Positions 16,422-26,900 of a stretch of 34,070 bases of DNA are shown piece after piece (the stretch's first letter is position 1; each line of letters begins with the position of its first letter). The notes under the pieces were generated by a model. It searched no databases. It worked only from the letters and a program-made list of their open reading frames with translations, and had not been told where the DNA came from. This DNA is from Candidatus Zhuqueibacterota bacterium. Its GTDB lineage: Bacteria > Zhuqueibacterota > Zhuqueibacteria > Residuimicrobiales > Oceaniaggregativiventaceae. The position numbers and the translations under genes were made by a program. The stretch spans positions 1-34,070 of the forward strand of contig WJMF01000196.1 in NCBI GenBank assembly GCA_014728085.1. The letters are read 5' to 3'.

Positions 16422-16431
16422 AGTTTGGATC

Positions 16432-16470
16432 AAAAAAAAAGCCGCTCCGGACACTATTTCCGGAACGGCT
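16432..16470 (-). terminator. Rho-independent terminator of the thioredoxin gene
   Basis: On the minus strand the arms AGCCGTTCCGG and CCGGAGCGGCT (one G-T mismatch) form an 11-bp stem with a 9-base loop, followed by a run of nine T. It lies 37 nt past the thioredoxin stop. Confidence 0.9.
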
Positions 16471-16507
16471 CTATTATCATTTGAAATGAAGAGGCCTCTT
16501 GTGCTTT

Positions 16508-16897
16508 TTATTCTGCTTTCACTTCTTCCTTCTCTTCCGCTTCTTTTTCGGCAATCTCTTTGCGCACCTTGTCCATGTCCAGTTCGCGAACCTGTTTAAT
16601 CAGATCTTCCAGAGCGTTTTCCGGCAAAGCGCCGGGATTCTTGTAGAGCAGAATATTGTCGCGAAAGATGGCCAGGGTGGGTATGGACTGAATGCCGAAT
16701 GCAGCAGCGAGTTCACCCTGTTCCTCGGTGTTGACTTTGGTAAAGGCGATATCCTCGTGCTTTTCAGCTACCTGCTCATACACCGGGCCGAACATCTTGC
16801 AGGGCCCACACCACTCTGCCCAGAAATCGATCATAACGATGTTATTGTTTTTCAGCGTATCCTCTAAATTTTCCTGATTCAATTTGATTGTGGCCAT
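16508..16897 (-). CDS. trxA: Thioredoxin, 129 aa
   Basis: This is a cytoplasmic disulfide reductase with the classical active site WCGPC (FWAEWCGPCKMFGP, near residue 30). The conserved cis-proline segment is present (IQSIPTLAIF, near residue 75). The fold is complete at about 107 residues. The last ~25 residues are an extra charged helix rich in Lys and Glu (EIAEKEAEEKEEVKAE), unusual for a standard thioredoxin. The ATG at 16897 follows a GGAGT ribosome site 4 nt upstream. It is a single-gene unit: a strong terminator lies downstream and divergent non-coding DNA upstream. Protein partners cannot be read from the context. Other WCGPC proteins exist, but length and motifs fit thioredoxin best; whether it is the main housekeeping copy is not known. 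Confidence 0.93.
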   Translation of the reverse strand: MATIKLNQENLEDTLKNNNIVMIDFWAEWCGPCKMFGPVYEQVAEKHEDIAFTKVNTEEQGELAAAFGIQSIPTLAIFRDNILLYKNPGALPENALEDLIKQVRELDMDKVRKEIAEKEAEEKEEVKAE

Positions 16898-17116
16898 TAT
16901 AACTCCTTTATTTCTATGATTCTCGGATTTGTCCGTTTATAAATTAGATGCATAAAACAAAAAAAGATTCATAAAATCGAACAAAAATCGGGTCCAATCC
17001 ATACGCTGCATGGTATTGATTAAAGGCAGATGCCCTGCGTTACAGATGTTGTATAGAGCCCGATTCACGGTCAAAACTGATCGGTAAATAATATTTGAAT
17101 AAATATAAATAATCCC

Positions 17117-17152
17117 TTGCTTTTCATTTACCGGCCATGTATATTATATTTG
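17117..17152 (+). promoter_or_regulatory. Candidate promoter of the exported-protein locus
   Basis: TTGCTT (17117) and TATATT (17140) are separated by 17 nt, a sigma70-like layout. The overlapping TATATTTG (17145-17152) also fits the Bacteroidota -7 consensus TAnnTTTG, but without a well-spaced -33 box. It lies ~215 nt upstream of the ATG at 17365. The rest of the 467-nt gap between the thioredoxin gene and that ATG shows nothing else I can support. Confidence 0.4.
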
Positions 17153-17364
17153 CGCGTATTAACAACATTAGTCACACACCTTTTATTGCATTTGGACCAC
17201 CTGAATTTTCTTTCACTTTTTACTCCATATTTTTTCTAAAATAGATTTTCTCTTTTTGTTATATACCAAACAGCTCTAACCGTTCTTTCACAGCGGTCCT
17301 CACCAGCAGGCCGTATAGCCGGGTATAGAGATGAAGTCATGTATGAACAAAAGACGGGGCATGT

Positions 17365-20300
17365 ATGAAAATCTGTATTATTGCAGGTATTGTTTTTTTC
17401 GTATTCCTGTATTGCGCCAATCCCATTGATGTAGAATACGGACAATTGACGCTTGATCTTTCCTGGAATGAACCTGCCGACCAATCTTCAGTGAAAAACT
17501 CTGCTAATCATATTTTAAAAAAACAGGGATCGACACAGCAGGAAATCAGCACAATCCGTATCCTCTTGCAGCCCGGAGATCTTTCCTTTGAATTCGATGC
17601 CGGGGACAGCCCCTTTACGATAGAAGCGCAGCTCGGCATTTATACCATCCTTGTCGAGGCCCTCGATGCTGATGGCACAGTTCTATTCAGTGCCGACACC
17701 TCCAGAGTTCTGATCGAACCCAATACCAGCTCATCGGTTACCATTACCCTGTTACCGACATATCCCTCTTCCTCTCCCCGCTTTATGGTTCCCGACACCC
17801 TGTTCAATAGCACCGGCACTTATTCGCTCTCCTGGAGTCTTGTGCGCATGGCTGACAATTATCTTTTACAGCAATCCGACAATGAAAACTTTACCGACCC
17901 GGAACGGGTATATGACGGGAGCGATACGACCTACACCCTCTCCGGAAAAACGGACGGACATTATCATTACCGGGTCAGGGCATACAACGATATCGGAGAA
18001 AGCAGCTGGAGCGCCATGGTCATTGTGGTTGTACAAATCGCCGACGAACTGACGCTGACCACAACATCTCTGGCCGACGGCAGGATCAACACGGCTTATA
18101 GCCGGACAATAACGGCAGCCGGCGGCATTATGCCGTACGAGTGGTCAATCCTTCAGGGCACTCTGCCGGCGGGTTTGCAGACCACCACAAATGACCAGTC
18201 GCTGCAGATCAGCGGTACGCCCACGGAATACGGCACTTTTGTCTTTACTCTGCAGGTGGTCGATGCCGGCGCACAACAACAGAGTGTACAACAAGAATAT
18301 ATTCTCACCATTCTTCCCGCCAACCTGGCTTTGACGGAAGGACCGCTCCAGGAAGCCGTCGTTGGCGAATCGTATTCAAGCGAAATCTGCTGCAGTGGCG
18401 GCAGCGATGAGCTGCAATGGCAAATCGCTTCCGGAACCTTACCTTCGGGACTGGACCTGACCCCGGAAGGAAACTGCGCTTTGATTTCCGGAACGCCGAC
18501 CACAGCAGGCGAATACGATTTTGATCTGTCGGTTTCCGATCTCAATTTTCCGCAGCTGGATACACTGAAAACCTATACCATAATAGTCAACGATACTGCC
18601 TCAGCGCCGGTGATATTGACTGAAATTTTGGACATCGGCCTAATTGACAGCTATTATAGCAGTACCATTATCGCACGCGGCGGCAGCGGAATGTTCAACT
18701 GGTCCGTGAGCAACGGCGCCTTGCCGACCGGATTCGAGCTGGTACCGCAGGACAGCAACGCCGTTATCACCGGCACGCCCTCCGAAGCAGGACAATTTAC
18801 CTTTACGATCACAGCAACGGACCAGGAGTATCCGGAGCTATCCGCCGACAAAGATTTTATACTCATCATTGAACAACCCGCCGATACCGTCAGCATTATT
18901 ACCGATACTCTGCTCGATGGTGTTGTCGGTTTGGACTATAACGGCGAAATCTGTGCTCAGGGCGGTACCGCGCCCTATAGCTGGCAGCTCACCAGCGGTT
19001 CCCTGCCCCCCAATCTCGTAGAGGTAGTGGATGACTGTCTCTATCTCCAGGGTGTACCTTCACAAGCCGGAACCTGGACTTTTAGCGTCAAAGCCACCGA
19101 CAGCAGTGATCCGGCAAATTCGGAGGAAAAAGAGTTTAGTTTAACCATACTACCACAAGCGGTAACCATTTTCACGGATGTCGTTCCGATCGGAACAGTA
19201 AATGAATATTATGCCACAGAACTTTGCGCGGAAGGCGGCAGCGGTGCGTATGACTGGCAACTCACCGAAGGCGCCTTGCCGAATGGATTCGAATTCACAC
19301 CTCAGGATGGCTGTGTCCTCATCACCGGCACACCGCAAAGCGCCGGCGACTATCCCTTTACCCTGCAGGCAACAGATACGGAATATGGCGATCTCTCTGA
19401 CACAAAATCATATACCCTCACCATCTATCCCGACACACTCGCCATCGTCACCAATGATATTCGCGATGCATCCGTGGACATTGCCTATACCTTCTGGATG
19501 CAGGCCAACGGCGGAACCGAGCCCTATTCCTGGAGCCGCATCCGCGGACAGTTTCCAGCCGGAATCGACATCAATGCCGGTGGTATGCTCAACGGTACAC
19601 CGACAGAGGAGGGCAACTTTACGTTTACTCTCGAGGTTCGGGACAGCAGCGTACCACAGCAGCGCACGGAAAAAGAGTTTACCATGATCGTTAAAGCCTC
19701 GCAACTCTACATCAGCACCACCTCTTTACCGGACGCTGTTTTGTATGATGACTATAACGAAAAAGTCGACGCCAGCTACGGTACGCTGCCCTATGACTGG
19801 AACATCACCGCAGGCATGCTACCGGATGGTATCGATACCGATTATGCTTATCCCGACAACCAGAGTCTGGGCCTTGTCGGCACGCCGTCGGCTGTGGGAT
19901 CATTTACATTTACACTCACCGTTACCGACGCCAGCACGCCGCAACAGAGCTACAGCCGCCAGTTTACCATCAATGTCGAACCCGAACCGCTCTCCTTTAC
20001 CACGCCATCCCCGCTTGACGATCTCGTACAAGGCACACATGCACAACGCGATATGTGTATAAGCGGCGGTAGCGGAGAATACAGCGTCTCAAAGCTCACC
20101 GGAACCTTGCCACAGGGCATGGAGCTCAATTATATCAGCGGTTGCGGTTATATATCCGGTGCGCCGACATCCACAGGAACCTACACCTTTACCGTTTTGG
20201 CCCAGGATAATATCTATACGAGTCTGACCGCAACCAAACAATACCAGGTCACCGTTATCCCCGGCTTTCGCATTACCACCTCCAGCCTGCCGGATGCCGA

Positions 20301-20832
20301 ACAGGGCGATATCTACAGCGAACAAATCTGGGCAACCGGAGGCACAACCAACTATACCTTTAGTGTCTTCGACGGCGCCCTTCCGGATGGCATGGGTATA
20401 AACAATCCCGGTGGCGGCGTTGAATACTGCACTCTTGAAGCCGGCCGCATCGACGGACGCGGCGATTATACGTTTACCATCCGCGCCCTGGATTCATCCA
20501 CCATACCAAAAGAAGCCTATAAGACCTTTTCCATCACCATTTATGCACCGGTATTGGTTTTCGAAACCGCGTCACCGCTTCCGGATGCGACAATGGGCAC
20601 GTTTTATTCCCAGGACATTACCGCCAGCGGCGGCAGCAATGTCTACCGGCCCTGGGAAATCATCAGCGGTTCCCTGCCCAACGGCCTGACGCTGGGCGAG
20701 CTCAACGGACAGGGTTATTTGAACGGCACACCGACCGAAACCGGTACCTTTACCTTTACTATCCGTATAACCGATGATCTCTATACGGACATTACCCAAA
20801 CCAAACAATACACGCTGACCGTTAATCCATGA
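17365..20832 (+). CDS. Exported protein with ten tandem putative-Ig (He_PIG-like) repeats, 1,155 aa
   Basis: The N-terminus is a signal peptide (MKICIIAGIVFFVFLYC). Cys17 could be a lipoprotein attachment site, but the preceding FLY is a poor lipobox. Residues ~30-130 form one beta domain and ~140-220 an FN3-like domain (YHYRVRAYNDIGESSWS). From ~227 to the end run ten repeats of ~92 residues, each with the pattern GG..pY.W....G.LP.G, then I.GTPt..G.ftFt, then a D and a closing beta strand, as in He_PIG (putative Ig) domains. Repeats 2, 4, 5 and 8 each carry a matched Cys pair at the same two positions; most others have none. The protein ends right after the last repeat with no recognisable sorting domain. 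Such proteins act outside the cell as adhesins, ligand binders or spacers; no ligand can be inferred. It is probably the first gene of the locus. Confidence 0.85.
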   Translation: MKICIIAGIVFFVFLYCANPIDVEYGQLTLDLSWNEPADQSSVKNSANHILKKQGSTQQEISTIRILLQPGDLSFEFDAGDSPFTIEAQLGIYTILVEALDADGTVLFSADTSRVLIEPNTSSSVTITLLPTYPSSSPRFMVPDTLFNSTGTYSLSWSLVRMADNYLLQQSDNENFTDPERVYDGSDTTYTLSGKTDGHYHYRVRAYNDIGESSWSAMVIVVVQIADELTLTTTSLADGRINTAYSRTITAAGGIMPYEWSILQGTLPAGLQTTTNDQSLQISGTPTEYGTFVFTLQVVDAGAQQQSVQQEYILTILPANLALTEGPLQEAVVGESYSSEICCSGGSDELQWQIASGTLPSGLDLTPEGNCALISGTPTTAGEYDFDLSVSDLNFPQLDTLKTYTIIVNDTASAPVILTEILDIGLIDSYYSSTIIARGGSGMFNWSVSNGALPTGFELVPQDSNAVITGTPSEAGQFTFTITATDQEYPELSADKDFILIIEQPADTVSIITDTLLDGVVGLDYNGEICAQGGTAPYSWQLTSGSLPPNLVEVVDDCLYLQGVPSQAGTWTFSVKATDSSDPANSEEKEFSLTILPQAVTIFTDVVPIGTVNEYYATELCAEGGSGAYDWQLTEGALPNGFEFTPQDGCVLITGTPQSAGDYPFTLQATDTEYGDLSDTKSYTLTIYPDTLAIVTNDIRDASVDIAYTFWMQANGGTEPYSWSRIRGQFPAGIDINAGGMLNGTPTEEGNFTFTLEVRDSSVPQQRTEKEFTMIVKASQLYISTTSLPDAVLYDDYNEKVDASYGTLPYDWNITAGMLPDGIDTDYAYPDNQSLGLVGTPSAVGSFTFTLTVTDASTPQQSYSRQFTINVEPEPLSFTTPSPLDDLVQGTHAQRDMCISGGSGEYSVSKLTGTLPQGMELNYISGCGYISGAPTSTGTYTFTVLAQDNIYTSLTATKQYQVTVIPGFRITTSSLPDAEQGDIYSEQIWATGGTTNYTFSVFDGALPDGMGINNPGGGVEYCTLEAGRIDGRGDYTFTIRALDSSTIPKEAYKTFSITIYAPVLVFETASPLPDATMGTFYSQDITASGGSNVYRPWEIISGSLPNGLTLGELNGQGYLNGTPTETGTFTFTIRITDDLYTDITQTKQYTLTVNP

Positions 20833-20856
20833 TACAGGCGTGAACAAATTGAAACG

Positions 20857-20892
20857 GTTTACATGCGATCGGAATCCTGGTCGCATGTAAAC
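20857..20892. promoter_or_regulatory. Perfect 12-bp inverted repeat between two exported-protein genes
   Basis: GTTTACATGCGA (20857-20868) and TCGCATGTAAAC (20881-20892) are exact reverse complements around a 12-base loop, in the 102-nt gap before the giant gene. No T-run follows, so an attenuator, RNA-stability hairpin or operator is as likely as a terminator. Confidence 0.6.
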
Positions 20893-20934
20893 GCTCGCAA
20901 ATCGTGTGATCTATCCAAACCAAGGGTTTGAAGA

Positions 20935-23900
20935 ATGAAAAAAGCAGTGGTTATATTCGTCCTCGGACTTGCGCTCTGCGCATCGGCACAGAACTGGGAT
21001 GCCAGGCTCACCATTGATCCCAACCCATCACCATATCTTTCCGATTGGCAAACCGACCCCACCCTCGCCTCTGTGGAAATCCATAATTATACCAATAACC
21101 CGGAGGTGGTGGAGGTTTTTCTCGAGATCAGCAATAGTCAGGGACAGATCGGGTTTCGCGGTAAGAGTCAACGTCTGCTGGTACATCCCGGATCGCCCGA
21201 GATTCTCGATCCAACCGGTTTTCAGAGCTGGTATACCGAAGAGATCAATGATGACCTGCAGCAAAAAGCAATCCGCACCGGTATGCTGCCCGAAGACGAC
21301 ATGTATGAGGTCTGCATAGAGGTGCGTGATCTTTGGGGAACCACTCTGGTGCAGCAGACCTGTGCTTTCTTCAGCATCCGTCATCCGGAACCTCCGGAAT
21401 TGATCTATCCGATCGACTATGAAGTCATCCAAACTCCTTATCCCATTTTTCAGTGGATTCCGCCGCAAATCACCACCGGCAAACAGCTCATCTATGTCTT
21501 TCGATTGGTAGAACTGCTGCCCAACCAAACCCCGGATATGGCCCTGGCCGCCAATTACCCGCATTATGAAAACTTTAATCTCTTTAATTCCGATTTTGAA
21601 TATCCGCTGGATGCTCAGCCGCTGGAATCGAACAAAACCTATGTCTGGCAGGTACAGGCGCTTGATTTTGAGGGCAAACCGGCAACCAAAAACGACGGCA
21701 AAAGTATTATCGGTGTTTTCAGCACCGATGAAATACTGGACGAAACCCTGCCGCAACTGACTCTGATCGCACCGCAACCCGATGCGTTGGTTGAAACACC
21801 TGCGCCGGTATTTGAATGGATGGAACCGATCATCGCCCTGCAGGGACCGATTTACTATACGCTGCGCATCGTCGAGATGCAGTCCGGCCAGACACCTGAA
21901 ACCGCAATTCTGCAAAACCCGGTTTTCTATATCAATTCCGCCACCATTACCGAATCCGGTTTTACCTATCCCGGCTATGCCGAACCCTTTGTACCCAACA
22001 ACCAGTACGCCTGGCAGGTCGAAGCGCTGGACCAATTCGGCCAGCCGGTAACCCTCGATGAGGGGAAAAGCGAGGTGTGGTCTTTTGTGTATACCGGAAC
22101 GGAGACCGGGCCGGTGGTGGATCATCCTTTTCTGCCGGAACGGCTACCGCTTCCGGATGAACAAATCGCCTGGTTGACCCTCAAAAAAGAGGGCAGTGCC
22201 CTGGTCGATTATGCCTTTTCCGCCGACTCGTCGCAACTGACCATCTCCTCGCAGGCGGTGCCGTTAAACCTGCCGATCCTTGCGGACGCCAGTGGATCCG
22301 CACCCGTCGTCGAGGCACAGGTCGATCTAACCTTTGACCGATTTACCCTCGACATCACGAGCGGCCGGCTCAGCGCCGCTCCCAGGCTCCCTTTTGATCT
22401 GAGGCAGGTGGGAATACCTGCAGTGGTGCGGCAGCTCAATTATATTCCGGAACTGCGCCAATTTGCCCTCAGCGCTGAACCGGCTCTGTTTGGACAAACT
22501 TTCTCCGAATACACTCTACAACTCGATCTCACCGAAGAGGGTAAAATCACGGCCGGCATTCCTTCTCAAAGCGGCAACGTGAGGATCCCCCTGGCAGCCA
22601 ACAGCGATCGCCTGGTCTATCAAATCGAATCCCTGCAGGGGAACATCGATGCCGATCTTTTTGCTCAATCTGCGTCGAACCAGCTGAATCTCTCCGGGGC
22701 GCTTGTCTTCCTGCCGAACTGGCCAAAAGCGGATGAGCGAACCTATCCGTGCAATCTGGCTATGGAAAACAATCAGGTGATGATCAGTTCACAGGGGTTC
22801 CCGAATGAATCCCGAACGATACTGTTACCCATGGGGTCATTTCAGCTCGGTCTCGATGAGCTCTATTGCAAGGCCCTTTCCTTTTCCGGCCCGGACAACA
22901 GCTGGGATTTCGATCTGGTCTTTGATCTACAGTTTACCTTTACCGACTTTTTACCGGAGATCGAACTGCCGGCACAGCAGCAGGTTCACCTTACTCCGGA
23001 CGGTTTTGAATTGCCGCAAATTTCCATCGCGGACCTGGGGTTTGAGGACTATTATGCCTATCAAACGGTTCAAATCCAGCCCTGGGCCTTTCGCATGCAG
23101 GCAACGACCTTTGACTGGTTCAGCTGGGACGGTCAGCTCAATCAGGACTGGGGGTTCTATTTTGATTTCGGCGTCAAATTATCCTCGCTGCCGCCGCGCC
23201 TGCAGGGCTTGAAACAAACTATTGATAAAAAACCATTGATCGTTACAAATGCTCAATATACACAGGGCATTTTTGTGGGATCGGTATCAAACCGTCAGTT
23301 TCAATCCGTCACAAAAATGCCTCTTTCTGAAAACGGAAAATGGACATTGATCGCCTCGGAAATCAGGGGCGAGTTTTCAAAGGAAAACGAACAGCAGGCA
23401 ATCCGGTTGTGGCTCGATGCAGACTTGCTGCCGCCCATTGGAAGCCCTGTACCGGAAGATCCGAACGCTGAAACCCTGCAGATCGATCCTGTCGATCAAA
23501 ATATTGATCTGCAGCCAAACACAGATCCATCTCCAGCCAATTTGCAGCTGCAGGGGTCTTCCGCCACGCTGGATCCGTCGCAGCTGACTCAAGATATCCA
23601 GATCTATACTGACGACACCTCCCCGGGGCAAGCCATAGACCTCGGAGACTCGCTATTGCAAATGACAACCACCGGCCTTGTCAGCGGAGAGTCTGAACCC
23701 GTCACCGATCCCATTCCATTTCTATGGGAAACACTGGAGGTTCAATCCAATTCCAGTGTTTTTACATTCAGTTATCAATCCACGCAGAGTGCCGACGTCA
23801 AAATCGACGGTCACATCGACCTGCCGCTCTTCACCGAAACCACAGTCCGAGCCACCGGCAGCGGTCTTTATGATATGATCGCTGAATCGTTCAAAGAGGC

Positions 23901-26900
23901 CGATTTTTTGATTTCCGATCCCTTCAAGCTGCCGCTACCGCTCTTTTCAGACCAACCCACTCTGGTGCTGGGATGCTCCCGGGGTGCTTCGATTACTGCG
24001 GATGGCTTGATTCTGCCGGACGGACAGGACGTTCTTCATCTCGACAACAGCACCATTCCGCTAACCTATCAGAACACGGTTCGCTTTGACTTGCCGGACG
24101 GCCGCCTGGCCGATGGCTCGATTTCCTTTGCCGATCCTTTTGCCTTTTCCATCGCCCAGCTGAGCAACAGCGGTTCCGAACTGAAATGGAAAGCGGTGGC
24201 ACAAAACAGTACTCCGGATTCGCTGTACGATAACCTCATTCTTCAGCTTCCTCAGGCACCAATAATACAAAACGGTGAGTTGCCTGTAACCGGAGAAGCT
24301 CAGGCACACATTCAGCTCAACGGGGTATTGTATAAGAATCTCAATGTCACCTATTCAAATGATTTCTCGCTCGCTTTTGATCCGGTCAGGGTCAAGAGCG
24401 GCCGTATCGACTTTTACCATTCGCAGGAACAGGTTGCCCATCTGGATGCAAGTGGATTCTGGCCGGGTGATTTTTTCACACAAGAGCAAATCGCACTGGC
24501 TCATATTCCGCTGCCCGATTCCACCATTGCCTATCTGGATATCAGCGACTCTTCTGCCGTTGCCGTTGTGCCGGAAAACGACCTCCTGCGCATCACCACA
24601 AAGAGCAATCAAACGGCCACACTGGTTTTTCCGGTCCTGGGCTATGGAACCACCCCGGCGCCATCGACCGATGTGGTGCTGGATATTACCGTTAACGCCT
24701 CTACCCTGCGAATGGTTCAGGGATCCATATCGGTACAGGCATCACCGGGAGAGGCCATCTGGAACCTGAACGACCGCGCAATGCCGATCAAAATCACAAA
24801 GCTCCATTATGCCGAGCGTCAGGACGGATACAGCTGGACAGCTGATGTGAAACCGGTTATGCCCGCGGCTTTGCAAAATACCGCCCTTGTGGTACGCGAC
24901 GTGGCTATTGATGTAAACGGGTTAAATCACTGGGACACGGGGTACTCTTCAAGTCAACAAAGCGCAACAACATCCGATTCGATCCTTTCAATCAATAAAA
25001 ATGTCTCCATCAGTTTTGACGGTTGGAAAATGGATCTGCCTGGTCAAAAAGAGCTGGTTTCCATTTCCGGAGATCTATGGATAGATTTCTTTACGCCTTC
25101 CGATTCTCCCGACCCGGAACCGCTCCATTTCACCTCGATTTTGACTGCGGACAGCATGCACTTTTTTGTCAGTTCTTCCAAACTGGTCAATCAAACCATA
25201 CCGCTCGGGTGTGGTGAACTGGAATTGCTGCAACCCTATGGCAAACCCGTGTTGAGCATATTTGCACCGATGAATAAGATGCACTTTTCTGTTCAAATTT
25301 ACCAGGCGCTGTTAAAATTCAGCGGCCTTTCTCCTGATTTTGCCCTCACGGTTGAAAATATACAAATTTTACCCACCGGGCTGTCTGTTTCCGAACAGAG
25401 CACCGACGCGGACAGTCAGCAGGTGACGACGTTGTTCGGATGTCCGGCAACGATCAGCAGCCTTCGTTTTACCGCAACGGCCAACCGGAACATCAACGCT
25501 TACCTTACCGGCAAACTGGAGCTGTGGGGCAAAGCAATCGATTTCACGGAGCTGTGCATCTCCTCTTCATGCAACATCGATGACCAACAGCTCTTTAGCG
25601 ACAGCTTTTACATCGCGGATTCCCTCATCCGCATCGGAAGTATAAAAACTCTAAATAATTATTTACATATCAAAGGCGGGCTCTACGCACCTGATCCGTT
25701 TAAAACGTTTCAAAACAGTCCTTTTACCCTTCAGGTCAATGCCGGCGGCGACTGGCTGGATGAACAGGGCCAGGTGATGGCCATAAAAGAGATCCATTCT
25801 GTGGAGCAGGAACAATCTGATCCGGTTCTCACGTTTGGACAAGATCCATTGACGGTCAACTGCAAACTGGCAGGTCTGAGTTTGATGATGTACGGTGATC
25901 AGGAAAAGGTAGACGCCTCGCTGATTTTAACCATCAACAGCTACTGGCCCAGTCCGCTGGAAGATCAGAATGTTTTAATGCCGATCAACGGCACGGTTCG
26001 CATCGATCAGGACAGCACTGCCGAGACCAGCTGGACCTTTGCGGCTGCAGAGGTTCCGGGCATCGATCTGGCGGGACTGCTCAACATGACGATCGAAACG
26101 CCGACCATTCCTGCCGACAGCCCCTTTCGCTTTTCACTCAGCGGCAGCGTCTCTCTGCAATTGCCCGGTGCCGGAACCGACCAGGGCGGTGGCTGTAATT
26201 TTACTGATTTTATTCTCGGTCCGGACACTTTTGAATTCGGCCGAATCTACGAGGGCAGTTTTGATCTCTTCGGCATGAGCGTGCAGGTCGATTCGTTTTA
26301 TTACGGCTTTGATTTGCGTAATATCGAAACCTATGATGTTTCATTTGAAGAGGACAACGCCTCCGGCACTGCGACCTCGCGCTCACACGATGGCTTTTAT
26401 TTGGCCTTTGCCGGTCGCCTCGACGGCGGATTGACCGGTTTTAGCGGCGGCATCGATCAGCTCTGGGTTTACAAATCTGATACAGAATTCAATCTTCTCA
26501 TCGATAATGCCAACTTCCGCTATGGTACCTTTTCAACCACGTTTGCTTCAGGCCGATTGGACCTCATCGCCGACATACCTCTCGGAGGTTCGAGCTCAAA
26601 TTTTAGATTTTTGATTGGTGGCAGCCTGACGGCAATGGGAACAGGCTTTGCCGCCGTCGGTGAACTCAGTTACCGACAGGTGGAATACGGCGGCACGACC
26701 ATGAGTATGCCGGGATTCGGTCTTTTCCTGGCCGCCATGGGCATGGACATCAAATTGACGCCGATTCCCATCACCATCGAAGACTTTGGCGCCGGACTCT
26801 TTTTTAATCCGTCGCCCGAAGTGGAAAGCATCGTGCGGGGTAACCTCGGATTTACCAACGACACGGAAAACAGCCAGTTCTTCGATGCCGTGAATGAGTA

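Larger units (their letters stand above)
15400..16431. other. Repeat-rich non-coding spacer between SEC-C gene and thioredoxin gene
   Basis: No gene is supported here. It contains repeat A copies 2 and 3, hairpin repeat B copy 2, REP-like palindromes and a cluster of four short GC-rich hairpins. Open frames that cross it follow the repeats and lack ribosome sites. Confidence 0.65.

Noticed and set aside
13730-16430. Possible insertion sequence
   Set aside because: Repeats and hairpins are present but no transposase or RAYT coding sequence lies in the window.
21028-22125. 365-codon minus-strand ORF inside the giant gene
   Set aside because: It is antisense to an intact signal-peptide gene, has no recognisable domain and its composition follows the opposite frame.
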